This document shows, piece after piece, positions 43,933-52,662 of a stretch of DNA of 64,000 nt (position 1 is its first letter; each line of letters begins with the position of its first letter). The position numbers were made by a program, and so were the translations under genes. This stretch comes from CAYMSF01 sp964392985 (GTDB lineage: Bacteria; Verrucomicrobiota; Lentisphaeria; Victivallales; Victivallaceae): NCBI GenBank assembly GCA_964392985.1, contig CAYMSF010000013.1, positions 1 to 64,000 of the forward strand, in the 5' to 3' direction. Below the pieces are notes generated by a model. It ran no database searches, was not told where the DNA came from, and was given only the letters and a program-made list of their open reading frames with translations.

Positions 43933-46443
43933 ATGTCAGAGGCGGAAGATCAGGTAAAAACAACGAATAACGGTAATTACAATGCCGATAATATTACCGT
44001 CCTTGAAGGCTTGGAAGCAGTGCGTTTGCGTCCCAGTATGTATATCGGTGATACCGGACAGCGCGGACTGCACCATCTGGTTTACGAAGTAGTCGATAAC
44101 AGCATTGATGAAGCGCTGGCCGGCTATGCCAAGATGATCAGCGTGGTTATTCATCATGACAACAGCATTACCGTCGTTGACGACGGCCGTGGTATTCCCG
44201 TTGATATGCATGAAGGTGAAGGCAAGCCGGCAATTGAAGTCGTATTGACGATACTACATGCCGGCGGCAAATTCAACCATGATTCCTATAAGGTATCAGG
44301 CGGTTTGCACGGGGTTGGTGTATCGTGCGTGAACGCGCTGAGTGAGTGGCTGGAGGCGGAAGTTTGCCGCGATGGTGGTACTTACAGTATCCGTTTCGAG
44401 CGTGGTAATACGGTTTCCCCGTTAACCCGGCTACATGCATCGGACAAAAACGGTACCAAAGTTACTTTCAAACCTGACGGCACCATTTTTCCTGACACTG
44501 TCTATGTCTGGGATATTCTCGCCAACCGTTTACGGGAACTGGCATTCCTCAACAGTGGCATTACCATTACCCTGAAAGATGAACGTCAGCAGGAAAATGG
44601 CAGCAGTGAGCGTTTTGAAACATTTCATTACGATGGCGGCATCTGCGAATTTGTCAAGATGCTTAACGATAACAAAGTTGTTTTGAATCCGGATCCGGTA
44701 TATTTCAAGCTGGAAAAGGATAAGACTGTTGTTGAACTGGCAATGCAGTATAATGACGGATTCAGCGAAAATATTTTCAGTTATGCCAATAATATCAATA
44801 CGACCGAAGGCGGCACTCATTTAACCGGATTCCAGGCAGCTTTGACCAGAACCGTCAATGCCTATGCAAAAAACAACAACCTGTTGAAAAACGAGAAAGC
44901 GATGACCGGAAGCGATACTCGCGAAGGTCTGACCGCCGTTATCAGCGTAAAGTTGTCCGACCCGCAGTTCGAAGGACAGACCAAAACTAAACTTGGCAAT
45001 GGTGACATAAAAGGGATTGTCGAAACCATCGTAAATGACGGTTTAGGCGATTATATGGAAAAACACCCGCAGATGGCCAAGGATATTATTTCCAAGGGTA
45101 TTACCGCTGCTCGTGCCCGTGAAGCGGCGCGCAAAGCCAGAGAATTAGTCCAGCGCAAGGGTGCGTTGGATGGTTTTTCACTTCCCGGTAAGCTGGCGGA
45201 CTGCTCCAACCGTGACCCGGCAAAATGTGAACTGTATATCGTCGAGGGTGATTCCGCCGGCGGTTCCGCCAAGCAGGGTAGAGACAGTAACTTTCAGGCG
45301 ATTCTGCCCATTCGCGGTAAATTGCTGAATGTCGAAAAATCCCGTTTAGACAAGGTTCTGGAAAACAAAGAGATACAATCGCTGTTCGCGGCGGTCGGTT
45401 GCGGTATAGGCGATGAAGATTTTGATGTCAGCAAACGCCGTTATCACCGCATTGTAATTATGACCGACGCTGACGTTGACGGTTCCCATATCCGCACGCT
45501 GTTGTTGACCTTTTTCTACCGCCAGATGAAGGCGTTGATTGATTGTGGTGGTATCTATATCGCCAAGCCCCCGCTTTATAAAGTCAAAAAGAAAAAGAAA
45601 GAACGCTATATTGATACCGATGAACAACTCGACCAATACCTGTCGGAATTGGGGTTGGAAGATGCGGAAATTCAGGACGCTGCCGGTCAGTCAGTCAGTC
45701 GCGAACAGGCGATGCGCCTGACCTCGCTCTTTTCCCGGGTATTGCATGCCAATGTCGGTTTACAGCGCCACGGCATTGATCCTGCCAAATATTTTGGTCT
45801 GGTTAACAATGAGGGCAAACTGCCTGTCGCATTAATCACTGTACGCGAAAATGATGGAACTACAACCCAGCAGTTCATCTACAAACCTGAAGATGAAGAG
45901 GCATTCATCAAAGCGACTGAAGAACGTCTTGCCGTGGATAATCCGGTACCGGTTGCAACTGAGAATAGTGAGATTGCCACTGAAAATGATACCCCGGAAG
46001 ATTTGAAACTGCCGGCAAAAATGAATCCGGCAATTGACATTGTCAGTATTTTTGAAGAGAAACATTGCGAAGAAATCGTTGCGGAAGTTGTTGCGCAGGG
46101 AATGAAAGTGGAAAATATTTTCAACGGTGAAACGCCATTGTATCAAGTTTCTTTCGGCGATAAGAATGAAACGGCATGTTCATTGAAAGAATTATTTGAA
46201 ATCATTAAACGCAACGGCCGGCAGGGTTTACAGATACAACGCTATAAAGGTCTGGGTGAAATGAACGCGGAACAGTTGTGGGAAACTACCATGGACCCGG
46301 CATCAAGAAAAATGATCAGAGTGACCATGGAAGATGCTCTTCAGGCGGAACGCATGTTCACGTTGCTCATGGGCGATATTGTTGAACCCCGGCGTGAATA
46401 CATTGAAAAATATGCCGAGACCGTAAAAGATCTTGATATTTAA
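43933..46443 (+). CDS. gyrB: DNA gyrase subunit B
   Basis: ATPase subunit of gyrase. GHKL domain motifs: VVDNSIDEALAGYA, VVDDGRGIPVDMH, SGGLHGVGVSCVNALS. TOPRIM domain: CELYIVEGDSAGGSAKQGRD and IMTDADVDGSHIRTLLLTFFYR. C-terminal: RYKGLGEMNAEQLWETTMDP. 836 residues is long because of an insertion of about 170 residues (about 565-735) after TOPRIM, similar in place to that in E. coli-type GyrB. GAAGGAAGG lies upstream of the ATG. The gene is followed by a hairpin and then recA. Confidence 0.97.
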   Translation: MSEAEDQVKTTNNGNYNADNITVLEGLEAVRLRPSMYIGDTGQRGLHHLVYEVVDNSIDEALAGYAKMISVVIHHDNSITVVDDGRGIPVDMHEGEGKPAIEVVLTILHAGGKFNHDSYKVSGGLHGVGVSCVNALSEWLEAEVCRDGGTYSIRFERGNTVSPLTRLHASDKNGTKVTFKPDGTIFPDTVYVWDILANRLRELAFLNSGITITLKDERQQENGSSERFETFHYDGGICEFVKMLNDNKVVLNPDPVYFKLEKDKTVVELAMQYNDGFSENIFSYANNINTTEGGTHLTGFQAALTRTVNAYAKNNNLLKNEKAMTGSDTREGLTAVISVKLSDPQFEGQTKTKLGNGDIKGIVETIVNDGLGDYMEKHPQMAKDIISKGITAARAREAARKARELVQRKGALDGFSLPGKLADCSNRDPAKCELYIVEGDSAGGSAKQGRDSNFQAILPIRGKLLNVEKSRLDKVLENKEIQSLFAAVGCGIGDEDFDVSKRRYHRIVIMTDADVDGSHIRTLLLTFFYRQMKALIDCGGIYIAKPPLYKVKKKKKERYIDTDEQLDQYLSELGLEDAEIQDAAGQSVSREQAMRLTSLFSRVLHANVGLQRHGIDPAKYFGLVNNEGKLPVALITVRENDGTTTQQFIYKPEDEEAFIKATEERLAVDNPVPVATENSEIATENDTPEDLKLPAKMNPAIDIVSIFEEKHCEEIVAEVVAQGMKVENIFNGETPLYQVSFGDKNETACSLKELFEIIKRNGRQGLQIQRYKGLGEMNAEQLWETTMDPASRKMIRVTMEDALQAERMFTLLMGDIVEPRREYIEKYAETVKDLDI

Positions 46444-46444
46444 G

Positions 46445-46472
46445 TTCAACTGCTGCTATTGGGGCAGTTGAA
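46445..46472 (+). terminator. hairpin after gyrB
   Basis: TTCAACTGC (46445-46453) pairs perfectly with GCAGTTGAA (46464-46472), immediately after the gyrB stop. There is no poly-T tract, so it may be an mRNA-stabilising or weak terminator structure. A second stem, GCTCATC/GATGAGC, lies in the recA leader near 46534-46554. Confidence 0.5.
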
Positions 46473-46595
46473 TATTTACTGAAATTAATCAGTTTGAACG
46501 TACAGTAACATACAGGGTATGAATTGAGCAATGCTCATCTTGAAACGATGAGCTTGCATTGAATAAATGGCATCCATTAACTTCGGGAGAAAATT

Positions 46596-47663
46596 ATGGC
46601 AGCAGAAAAGGACACCGGTTCCAAAAATAAAAATTTGGAAATTGCGATCAGTCAGATTGAAAAAGAATTCGGCAAGGGCGCAATTATGCGTCTTGGTGAC
46701 AACTCTTTCCATGTTGATGTTCCGACAATCAGTACCGGTTCGCTGGCGCTGGATATTGCACTGGGTACAGGCGGTCTGCCGCGCGGACGTATCATTGAAA
46801 TCTTCGGACCGGAGTCTTCAGGAAAAACAACATTGTGTTTGCACGTCATCGCCAATGCGCAACGTAACGGCGGTACTGCCGCAGTTATTGACGCGGAACA
46901 TGCGATTGACCCGCTCTACGCCAGTAAAATCGGGGTTAAAATTGACGATTTATTAATCTCGCAACCGGATTGCGGTGAAGATGCATTGAATATTGTTGAT
47001 TCGCTCGTACGCAGTAATGCTGTTGATGTGCTGGTGGTGGATTCGGTTGCGGCGCTTGTACCGCGGGCTGAAATCGAGGGGCAGATGGGGGATTCTCACA
47101 TGGGGTTGCAGGCCAGATTGATGTCACAGGCATTGCGCAAGCTGACCGGCGCCGCCAGCAAAAGCCGCACCTGTATTATTTTTACCAATCAAATCAGAGA
47201 AAAAATCGGCGTAATGTTCGGCAATCCGGAAACTACTCCCGGCGGGAATGCGCTTAAATTTTACAGTTCCATCAGGCTGGATATTCGCAAAGTTGCCGCC
47301 ATTAAAGACCCTGCCGGTGAAGTTATCGGCAATCGCACCCGGGTGAAAGTCATCAAGAATAAACTTGCCGCGCCATTCAAAAATGCGGAATTCGACATAA
47401 ATTATTCTGAAGGAATTTCCCGCTCCGGTTCAATTCTTGACGTCTGCTGCGATTTGGGATTGTTTGAAAAACGCGGCTCATGGTTTGCATTTGAAGGCGA
47501 ACAGATTGCTCAGGGGCGTGAACAGACCAAAGCCTATATCGAATCAAATAAAGCCTTCGAAGAAAAACTGCTGGGAAAAATCAAAGAGAAAATGCTCGGC
47601 GACCAGCAGAAAATCGAACAGCAAAAGATAGATAAACAGAAAGTTGAAAAGAAAACTGAATAA
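46596..47663 (+). CDS. recA: recombinase RecA
   Basis: Strand-exchange and SOS co-protease protein. Walker A GPESSGKTTL, Walker B VDVLVVDSVAAL, the L1 region with IEGQMGDSHMGLQARLMSQALRKL and L2 with FTNQIREKIGVMFGNPETTPGGNALKFYSS are all present. 355 residues, ending in a Lys/Gln-rich tail with repeated QKI/QKV units instead of the usual acidic tail. GGGAG lies eight bases before the ATG. No convincing LexA box was recognised upstream. Confidence 0.98.
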   Translation: MAAEKDTGSKNKNLEIAISQIEKEFGKGAIMRLGDNSFHVDVPTISTGSLALDIALGTGGLPRGRIIEIFGPESSGKTTLCLHVIANAQRNGGTAAVIDAEHAIDPLYASKIGVKIDDLLISQPDCGEDALNIVDSLVRSNAVDVLVVDSVAALVPRAEIEGQMGDSHMGLQARLMSQALRKLTGAASKSRTCIIFTNQIREKIGVMFGNPETTPGGNALKFYSSIRLDIRKVAAIKDPAGEVIGNRTRVKVIKNKLAAPFKNAEFDINYSEGISRSGSILDVCCDLGLFEKRGSWFAFEGEQIAQGREQTKAYIESNKAFEEKLLGKIKEKMLGDQQKIEQQKIDKQKVEKKTE

Positions 47664-47734
47664 TTTACCGGCATGGTTGTTGCGGCGGAGTGAGTTTAAG
47701 CACCGCCGCAAAGTTTTTCAGTAAGGTTTGAGGC

Positions 47735-50332
47735 ATGAAAATAATACTCAACGCATATCGCTCCAAGCTTCAAAAATGGTCTGGTATCATACCTGAATTC
47801 AGTGGACGTGTTCTACGAATTCAGGTTGTTCTTTTTGTGATACTGACTGCGGTTTTTTGCGGTTTGGACTGTTTTGGCGCCACTCCGGAGGAGTTGTCGC
47901 GAAACTGCCAGTTGGGCGACAGCGCTTTTCAAAATGGTTCATACGAACAGGCGGCGCATTTTTTCCGGCGTTATGTAGAGGAGAGCGAAGGCAGAGATGT
48001 TGAACTTCGAGATGCATTGAACCGTTATATTTCTGCTTGTATCCGGGCGGAAATGACTGATGATGCAGAACGTGCTCTCGATACCATGGAAAAGCGGTTT
48101 CCTGATTTTGAACGCTTGCGCAAGATGCTCTATCGTGCGGATATTTTGATATTGCGTTTTAAATATGCCGAAGCGGAAGCTCTGCTTCAGAACGCTCTCG
48201 CCAGCGGCGCGATTGCCGGCGATATCTATTTTCAACTGCTTTCCTCGCTCGGCAATGTTCTTCTGCAACAGGAAAAGTGGAATGAAGCAATAGAAATTTT
48301 CGGTCTCCTGGAAAAATCCGGAGCCGGCACAGAATGGGAGACTTCCGGATTTAAACGCAAGATTTATGCGATGATTATGTCCGGCAATTTGAGTGAAAGC
48401 GGAACATTGCTGAATATTGAGCTGAAAGTCGCGGAGAAAAAAGATATTACCGAACTGAAAATTTTAACCCTGCTGCTGATGATCCAGGAAAAAAGATTTT
48501 CTGAATTCAAAAAAAGCTATTCATCACTCGTCGAAAATCTGCCGAAAAAACCCAATGTCATACTATATGCAGTTGACTTACTCGCTGCCAAACATTTTCT
48601 GCGGAACAATGCCTCTGGCGATGCGATTGTTTTTCTGAAGGACGGATTTGATGTCGCGCCTTCCGCCTATGACCGGAAAAATATTCTCCGTATGCTGGTC
48701 AATACTTATGTTGAAGCCGGCATGAAAAAAGCCGCTATTGCCACAATACAAAAGTTTTTAGATTTTTATCCCGATGTCCAGGATATTATCAACATCAAAT
48801 TTCAATGTGTCCGGTTGATGATAGAACAGAAAATGGATGATGACGCATTAAAACTTCTCAATGGCATCATCAAAAATCCTCAAACCGGTTCTGCCGACCG
48901 TTGTGAGGCGGCAAAGCAGGCGCTTACCATTTTGACCGCCGCCGGTAAAAATGATGAAGCCGCAAAACTGCTCCGTGACGTAACCGCCAGCGCCGCCGGC
49001 AATGAAAAGTCAGAGATCAAAATGCTCACCGGAAAATTTTATTTTGATCAAAAAAAATATGCAGAAGCTGCATACATTTTTACTGAACTTGCCGCCGGCA
49101 ATGACGAGTTGCGCTGGGATGCCGCGCTCTGGCAGATTAAAGCTATTGAAAAACAGGGGCAATACGCTGCCGCTATGGATATTATTAATAAAATTTACAC
49201 GCAAAAACTTACCCCGTTCATTGCCGGCAATCTGTTGCTGTTAAAGGCGACAGTTTTGGAAAAAATGGAAAAATTTACTGAAGCCAGAGAGGCATATCTT
49301 GCTTTTGTCCGTCAAATGCCCGGTGATGAACAGGCGCCTAATGCACTCTTTAACGCCGGCAATCTTTCCTATCAAATCAGGGATTTCACCCGTGGTGCGG
49401 AAATATTCCGGGATTTTACCGTGCGCTATCCCGGCAATGCCATGGTACCCAATGCCTTTTACAAATGTCTGTATGCCGCTTATTACAACGAAGATGAAGA
49501 GGAAATTTCCCGTTTGACGGATTATCTGATTGTTCGCTTCCTGGATTCACCGTTCACCATTGCAGCGTTATTCTGGCAGGTTGACTATTTGCGCAATCAG
49601 GGACAAATTAAACCGGCGGAAGAGATTTTGAAAAAAATTGAATCTTTATATCCGGGCAGGGAGGATATTGTCGCGCAATCACTTTATGATCGTGCCATCA
49701 TCGCTGAGAACACCACCGGCTCTGACGCGGCTTTGAAGATACTTCAGGAACTTTTTTCGCGGTATCCGAACAGTAAAAATACTGTTGATGCATTATATCT
49801 GGCAGGGAATATTGCCTCCCGCAAGGGCAGTTATGGCGATGCGGTGGTTTATTACCGTCAGGTGGCACAGTTACGACCGCAATCTCAGTTGGAAATCGCA
49901 GCGCTTGGACGCATCGGCGATTGTAATTTCACTATCTATGGCAAAAGCCATGATTCTAAATATTTAAATGACGCCATGGCGGTTTACGGTAAAATTATTG
50001 CAATGACGAATCTCGACCCGGCGGTTCGCTCACAAACTATGTACAAACTGGGTAAATGTTACGAAGCAATGGATAATGAAGACAAGGCGCTTGAAATTTT
50101 TAATGAGTTACTCTACGGCTACCAGTTGGAACAGAATAAGGGAAAACGTTACAATCCGATCTGGGCGGTCAAGGCGGGCTATGCCGCCGCCATGATTCAT
50201 CTCCGGCGCAGTACCCCGGAAAGCGCCGCCGAGGCGGTTAAAATTTATCGCCAGCTCGAGTCCATGCAACTTGACACCGGCGAAGATTTTAAAAAGTTAA
50301 TCAACAATATTAAAACCAAATATAAAATCTGA
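47735..50332 (+). CDS. TPR-repeat envelope protein, first gene of the TonB-type operon
   Basis: 865 residues. A basic start and one hydrophobic segment (about 28-48, LRIQVVLFVILTAVFCGLDCFG) act as signal anchor or signal peptide. The rest is tetratricopeptide repeats over the whole length (for example GDSAFQNGSYEQAAHFFRRYVEE; LFNAGNLSYQIRDFTRGAEIFRDF; MYKLGKCYEAMDNEDKALEIF). It probably acts as a periplasmic scaffold. It is followed, 12 bases on, by ExbB/ExbD/TonB-like genes, an arrangement also met in other Gram-negative gliding or uptake systems. The role is inferred. Confidence 0.8.
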   Translation: MKIILNAYRSKLQKWSGIIPEFSGRVLRIQVVLFVILTAVFCGLDCFGATPEELSRNCQLGDSAFQNGSYEQAAHFFRRYVEESEGRDVELRDALNRYISACIRAEMTDDAERALDTMEKRFPDFERLRKMLYRADILILRFKYAEAEALLQNALASGAIAGDIYFQLLSSLGNVLLQQEKWNEAIEIFGLLEKSGAGTEWETSGFKRKIYAMIMSGNLSESGTLLNIELKVAEKKDITELKILTLLLMIQEKRFSEFKKSYSSLVENLPKKPNVILYAVDLLAAKHFLRNNASGDAIVFLKDGFDVAPSAYDRKNILRMLVNTYVEAGMKKAAIATIQKFLDFYPDVQDIINIKFQCVRLMIEQKMDDDALKLLNGIIKNPQTGSADRCEAAKQALTILTAAGKNDEAAKLLRDVTASAAGNEKSEIKMLTGKFYFDQKKYAEAAYIFTELAAGNDELRWDAALWQIKAIEKQGQYAAAMDIINKIYTQKLTPFIAGNLLLLKATVLEKMEKFTEAREAYLAFVRQMPGDEQAPNALFNAGNLSYQIRDFTRGAEIFRDFTVRYPGNAMVPNAFYKCLYAAYYNEDEEEISRLTDYLIVRFLDSPFTIAALFWQVDYLRNQGQIKPAEEILKKIESLYPGREDIVAQSLYDRAIIAENTTGSDAALKILQELFSRYPNSKNTVDALYLAGNIASRKGSYGDAVVYYRQVAQLRPQSQLEIAALGRIGDCNFTIYGKSHDSKYLNDAMAVYGKIIAMTNLDPAVRSQTMYKLGKCYEAMDNEDKALEIFNELLYGYQLEQNKGKRYNPIWAVKAGYAAAMIHLRRSTPESAAEAVKIYRQLESMQLDTGEDFKKLINNIKTKYKI

Positions 50333-50344
50333 CGGAGGTAATTT

Positions 50345-51016
50345 ATGTTGTTTTTGCAAATAATGCGTGATGGCGGACCGGTAATGTGGCTTATTGCCGC
50401 GTGCAGTCTGGTGGCGGTTTTTATTTTTGTTGAAAAGTGGTTTCAGTTTCATCGTGAACAGGTGAATGTAAAAGAGCTGATTAAAGGGCTCTTTAACGTT
50501 TTGAAACGTGACGGTTATATTGAAGCGATCAGTTTGTGTGACAACACCCCCGGTCCTGCCGCCCGATTGCTCGCCGCGGCGATACTGGCGTATGAACATG
50601 GCGAAAATGATATTCGTCAGGCAATCGAAGATGCTAATTCAGAAGAGATTCCCAAACTGGAAAAACATATTGTCATTCTCGGTACTATCGGTTATGTCGC
50701 GCCATTGCTTGGTCTGCTTGGTACTGTTCTGGGGATGATGCAGGCGTTTCAAACCATTCACAGCAAAAGCGTCTATCTCTCCGCCGGAGACTTGTCCGGA
50801 GCCATCAATCTGGCATTGACCACGACCGCCGCCGGTCTTTGTGTTGCCATCCCGTGTTATATCGCCTACAATTATCTGATTTCAAGAATATCCTCCATCA
50901 CTCAAGAAATGGAAAAAGCCGCCTCGGAAATAACTTTTTTCTTCAAAAATCACAAGTCCGGTGATAAAGAACTCCTCCGCCGTCAACGTGAGATGGAATC
51001 TGCAAAAAATGAATAA
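50345..51016 (+). CDS. exbB: MotA/TolQ/ExbB proton channel family protein
   Basis: 223 residues, three membrane segments: one near the N-terminus (MWLIAACSLVAVFIFVEKWF), two in the C-terminal half (VILGTIGYVAPLLGLLGTVLGMMQAF and INLALTTTAAGLCVAIPCYIAYN). The conserved Pro/Gly/Thr pattern of TolQ/ExbB is intact. It forms the stator ring that powers TonB-type transport together with ExbD. GGAGG lies seven bases upstream. Its end overlaps exbD by eight bases (ATGAATAA). Confidence 0.9.
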   Translation: MLFLQIMRDGGPVMWLIAACSLVAVFIFVEKWFQFHREQVNVKELIKGLFNVLKRDGYIEAISLCDNTPGPAARLLAAAILAYEHGENDIRQAIEDANSEEIPKLEKHIVILGTIGYVAPLLGLLGTVLGMMQAFQTIHSKSVYLSAGDLSGAINLALTTTAAGLCVAIPCYIAYNYLISRISSITQEMEKAASEITFFFKNHKSGDKELLRRQREMESAKNE

Positions 51017-51473
51017 CACCCGCTATATCAACAGCTTTAAACCGCGCTTGAAACCGTTTGGCGGGCGTCCTGATTTGACGCCGATGCTGGCGGTGTTATT
51101 TCTGTTGCTGCTCTTTTTTATTCTGAGCAGTTCTTTTGTTCAGACTTCCGGCATCAAGGTTGACTTGCCGGAAGTCGGCACAAAGGGGTCGTTCGGCGTT
51201 GAAAAATGTGTTATTACTGTCGCTAAAACCGAAAGCGGCAGCGAAATTTATTTTAATGATAAAGTGGTTACCTGGGAATTGTTGAAGCGCGAGTTGGCCG
51301 GCGTCGGCAATCTTTCGACCTCAGCCACCGTTATTCTTCGTGCTGACAGCAAGACCCCGTTCGGCGTTGTTGCTGAAATCATGGCAATCGCAGAGGGTGC
51401 CAATCTTTCTGTCTTCATCGCCACAGTTCCTCCGAAGAAGAAAACCGAAACAATTATTGAGAGCAATGAATAA
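51009..51473 (+). CDS. exbD: ExbD/TolR-family protein lacking the membrane aspartate
   Basis: 154 residues: a short basic cytoplasmic start, one membrane helix and a periplasmic ExbD domain (KVDLPEVGT, VILRADSKTPFGVVAEIMAIAEGANL). The start at 51009 overlaps exbB by eight bases. In ExbD/TolR the helix normally reads TP-x-x-D-V, and the Asp is needed for proton flow. Here it reads TPMLAVLFLLLLFF, with Ala at residue 28 (codon GCG at 51090-51092). The nearest Asp is residue 22, before the helix. This gene may therefore encode a non-conducting or differently driven version. Confidence 0.88.
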   Translation: MNNTRYINSFKPRLKPFGGRPDLTPMLAVLFLLLLFFILSSSFVQTSGIKVDLPEVGTKGSFGVEKCVITVAKTESGSEIYFNDKVVTWELLKRELAGVGNLSTSATVILRADSKTPFGVVAEIMAIAEGANLSVFIATVPPKKKTETIIESNE

Positions 51474-52239
51474 GAACCTCAAAGCAGCGCTTCCCGGCAA
51501 AATTATTTTTTCCGAAGCGGTTTTGATTACCGTGTTGTTTCACGCTGCACTTATTTTTCTATTCACTTATGCGCCAGTGACTACTTCGGCCAAAGACCGG
51601 CAGGACCAAAAGTTCGTCATGTTGAACTTCGCCGGAGAACGTCGCGCTGAATTAGATGGCATGGCTAAATGGCTGGAATACCACGACCCCTCACTGATCG
51701 CCAGACCAAACAGCCGTTATGGTTATGATATTCTTTGCCGCAAACAGGAATTCCGCCGTCCATTGCCGGATACTCCCGGTCGTGAAAATTCTGCTATAAA
51801 TGCCGGAACCATTAAGTTTAATCCTCTGGCGCCGGAGCCGGCATTGAAAAATAACAGTTATTCTCGGATGATCGATTATCAACCGGTACAACTGCCCAAA
51901 CCGAGAAAAGCGGTTGCCGGCAATGTCGCTGGCAAAATCCGTGCTTTTCCTATGGCAGTCAGTGACGGCAATGAGCTGAAAACATTTTTTCCGAACGGCG
52001 TGCCGTCAGGATTGCAGGATTTGACGCAGACCGCCAACCCGTCCCGGGTTGAAATCCGTTTCCAGGAAGGCGATATGATGCCGAGAATAAATATTGAAGA
52101 GTCTTCCGGCAGTCCGCGTCTTGATAGCGCCGCGGTTAAGGAGGTAATAGCCAATTCAGAACAGTTGAAACGCAATGCCCCCGGTCAGGAATCAGTCAAG
52201 GTGATTGTAATCTGGCGTAAACCTGAGGTGACGTTATGA
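51466..52239 (+). CDS. TonB-like energy-transducing protein
   Basis: 257 residues. One N-terminal membrane anchor (about 17-37, EAVLITVLFHAALIFLFTYA), a long extended linker with proline clusters, and a small C-terminal domain (about 190-257) whose SSGSPRLDSAAVKEVI segment resembles the TonB C-terminal domain that contacts outer-membrane receptors. It starts inside exbD (ATGAATAA overlap of eight bases), mirroring the exbB-exbD junction. No TonB-dependent receptor gene is in the window. Confidence 0.65.
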   Translation: MNKNLKAALPGKIIFSEAVLITVLFHAALIFLFTYAPVTTSAKDRQDQKFVMLNFAGERRAELDGMAKWLEYHDPSLIARPNSRYGYDILCRKQEFRRPLPDTPGRENSAINAGTIKFNPLAPEPALKNNSYSRMIDYQPVQLPKPRKAVAGNVAGKIRAFPMAVSDGNELKTFFPNGVPSGLQDLTQTANPSRVEIRFQEGDMMPRINIEESSGSPRLDSAAVKEVIANSEQLKRNAPGQESVKVIVIWRKPEVTL

Positions 52240-52478
52240 TTGGAATGGACTTTGCCAACGGTTTTCTCTTTTATCTGCTTTTCTGGATTGTGACACTGGC
52301 GATTCTCTGGTGGCGCGAAATCAGGCGGCAGCATCGGCATGATTGGAAAATCAATAACAACCGCCTTTTTACCTGTGACCAATGCCATTATGCTTTTCTC
52401 ACTCGCGATGAGAACAACGTTGCCCGTTGTCCCAGATGTAATTCCATGTGTATTATCCGCAAGCGCCGCCAGCTTTAG
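52236..52478 (+). CDS. small membrane-anchored zinc-ribbon protein
   Basis: 80 residues: one membrane helix (about 9-26, GFLFYLLFWIVTLAILWW), a basic linker, then a zinc ribbon with CDQC and CPRC. It overlaps the TonB-like gene by four bases (ATGA) and is the last gene of the TPR-ExbB-ExbD-TonB operon. Zinc-ribbon proteins of this size are often domains of larger membrane proteins. Its link to energy transduction is not described, as far as I know. Confidence 0.7.
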   Translation: MIGMDFANGFLFYLLFWIVTLAILWWREIRRQHRHDWKINNNRLFTCDQCHYAFLTRDENNVARCPRCNSMCIIRKRRQL

Positions 52479-52598
52479 AGCTTGTTAAGGTGAAAAATTT
52501 TACATAGACGGGTAGAATTACGGTTTGGTTTTTTATTTGACAGACTGGCGATGCCCATTCCGCAATCTATATTAATTTATCAACCTTGTAGAGTATAA
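52477..52598. repeat. short relative of the 265-bp inverted-repeat element
   Basis: Read on the minus strand, 52594-52560 closely matches the left end of the 34890 element (ACTCTACAAGGTTGAT..., ending in ATAGATTGCGG). The left end near 52481-52508 (CTTGTTAAGGTG...) is a more degenerate inverted copy. The whole is about 120 bases, located directly after the zinc-ribbon gene. Both elements end on the right with the palindrome TTATAGAGTATAA (one mismatch here, 52586-52598). Confidence 0.5.
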
Positions 52599-52662
52599 TT
52601 ATACTGTGGATTTGCAACATCATTAAAGAAGTATTATTGTATCATTATACTCAAAATTGAAC

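Noticed and set aside
46484..46595. LexA/SOS box upstream of recA
   Set aside because: Only half-site fragments (GAAC, ACAG) are present; no spaced palindrome of a known LexA type.
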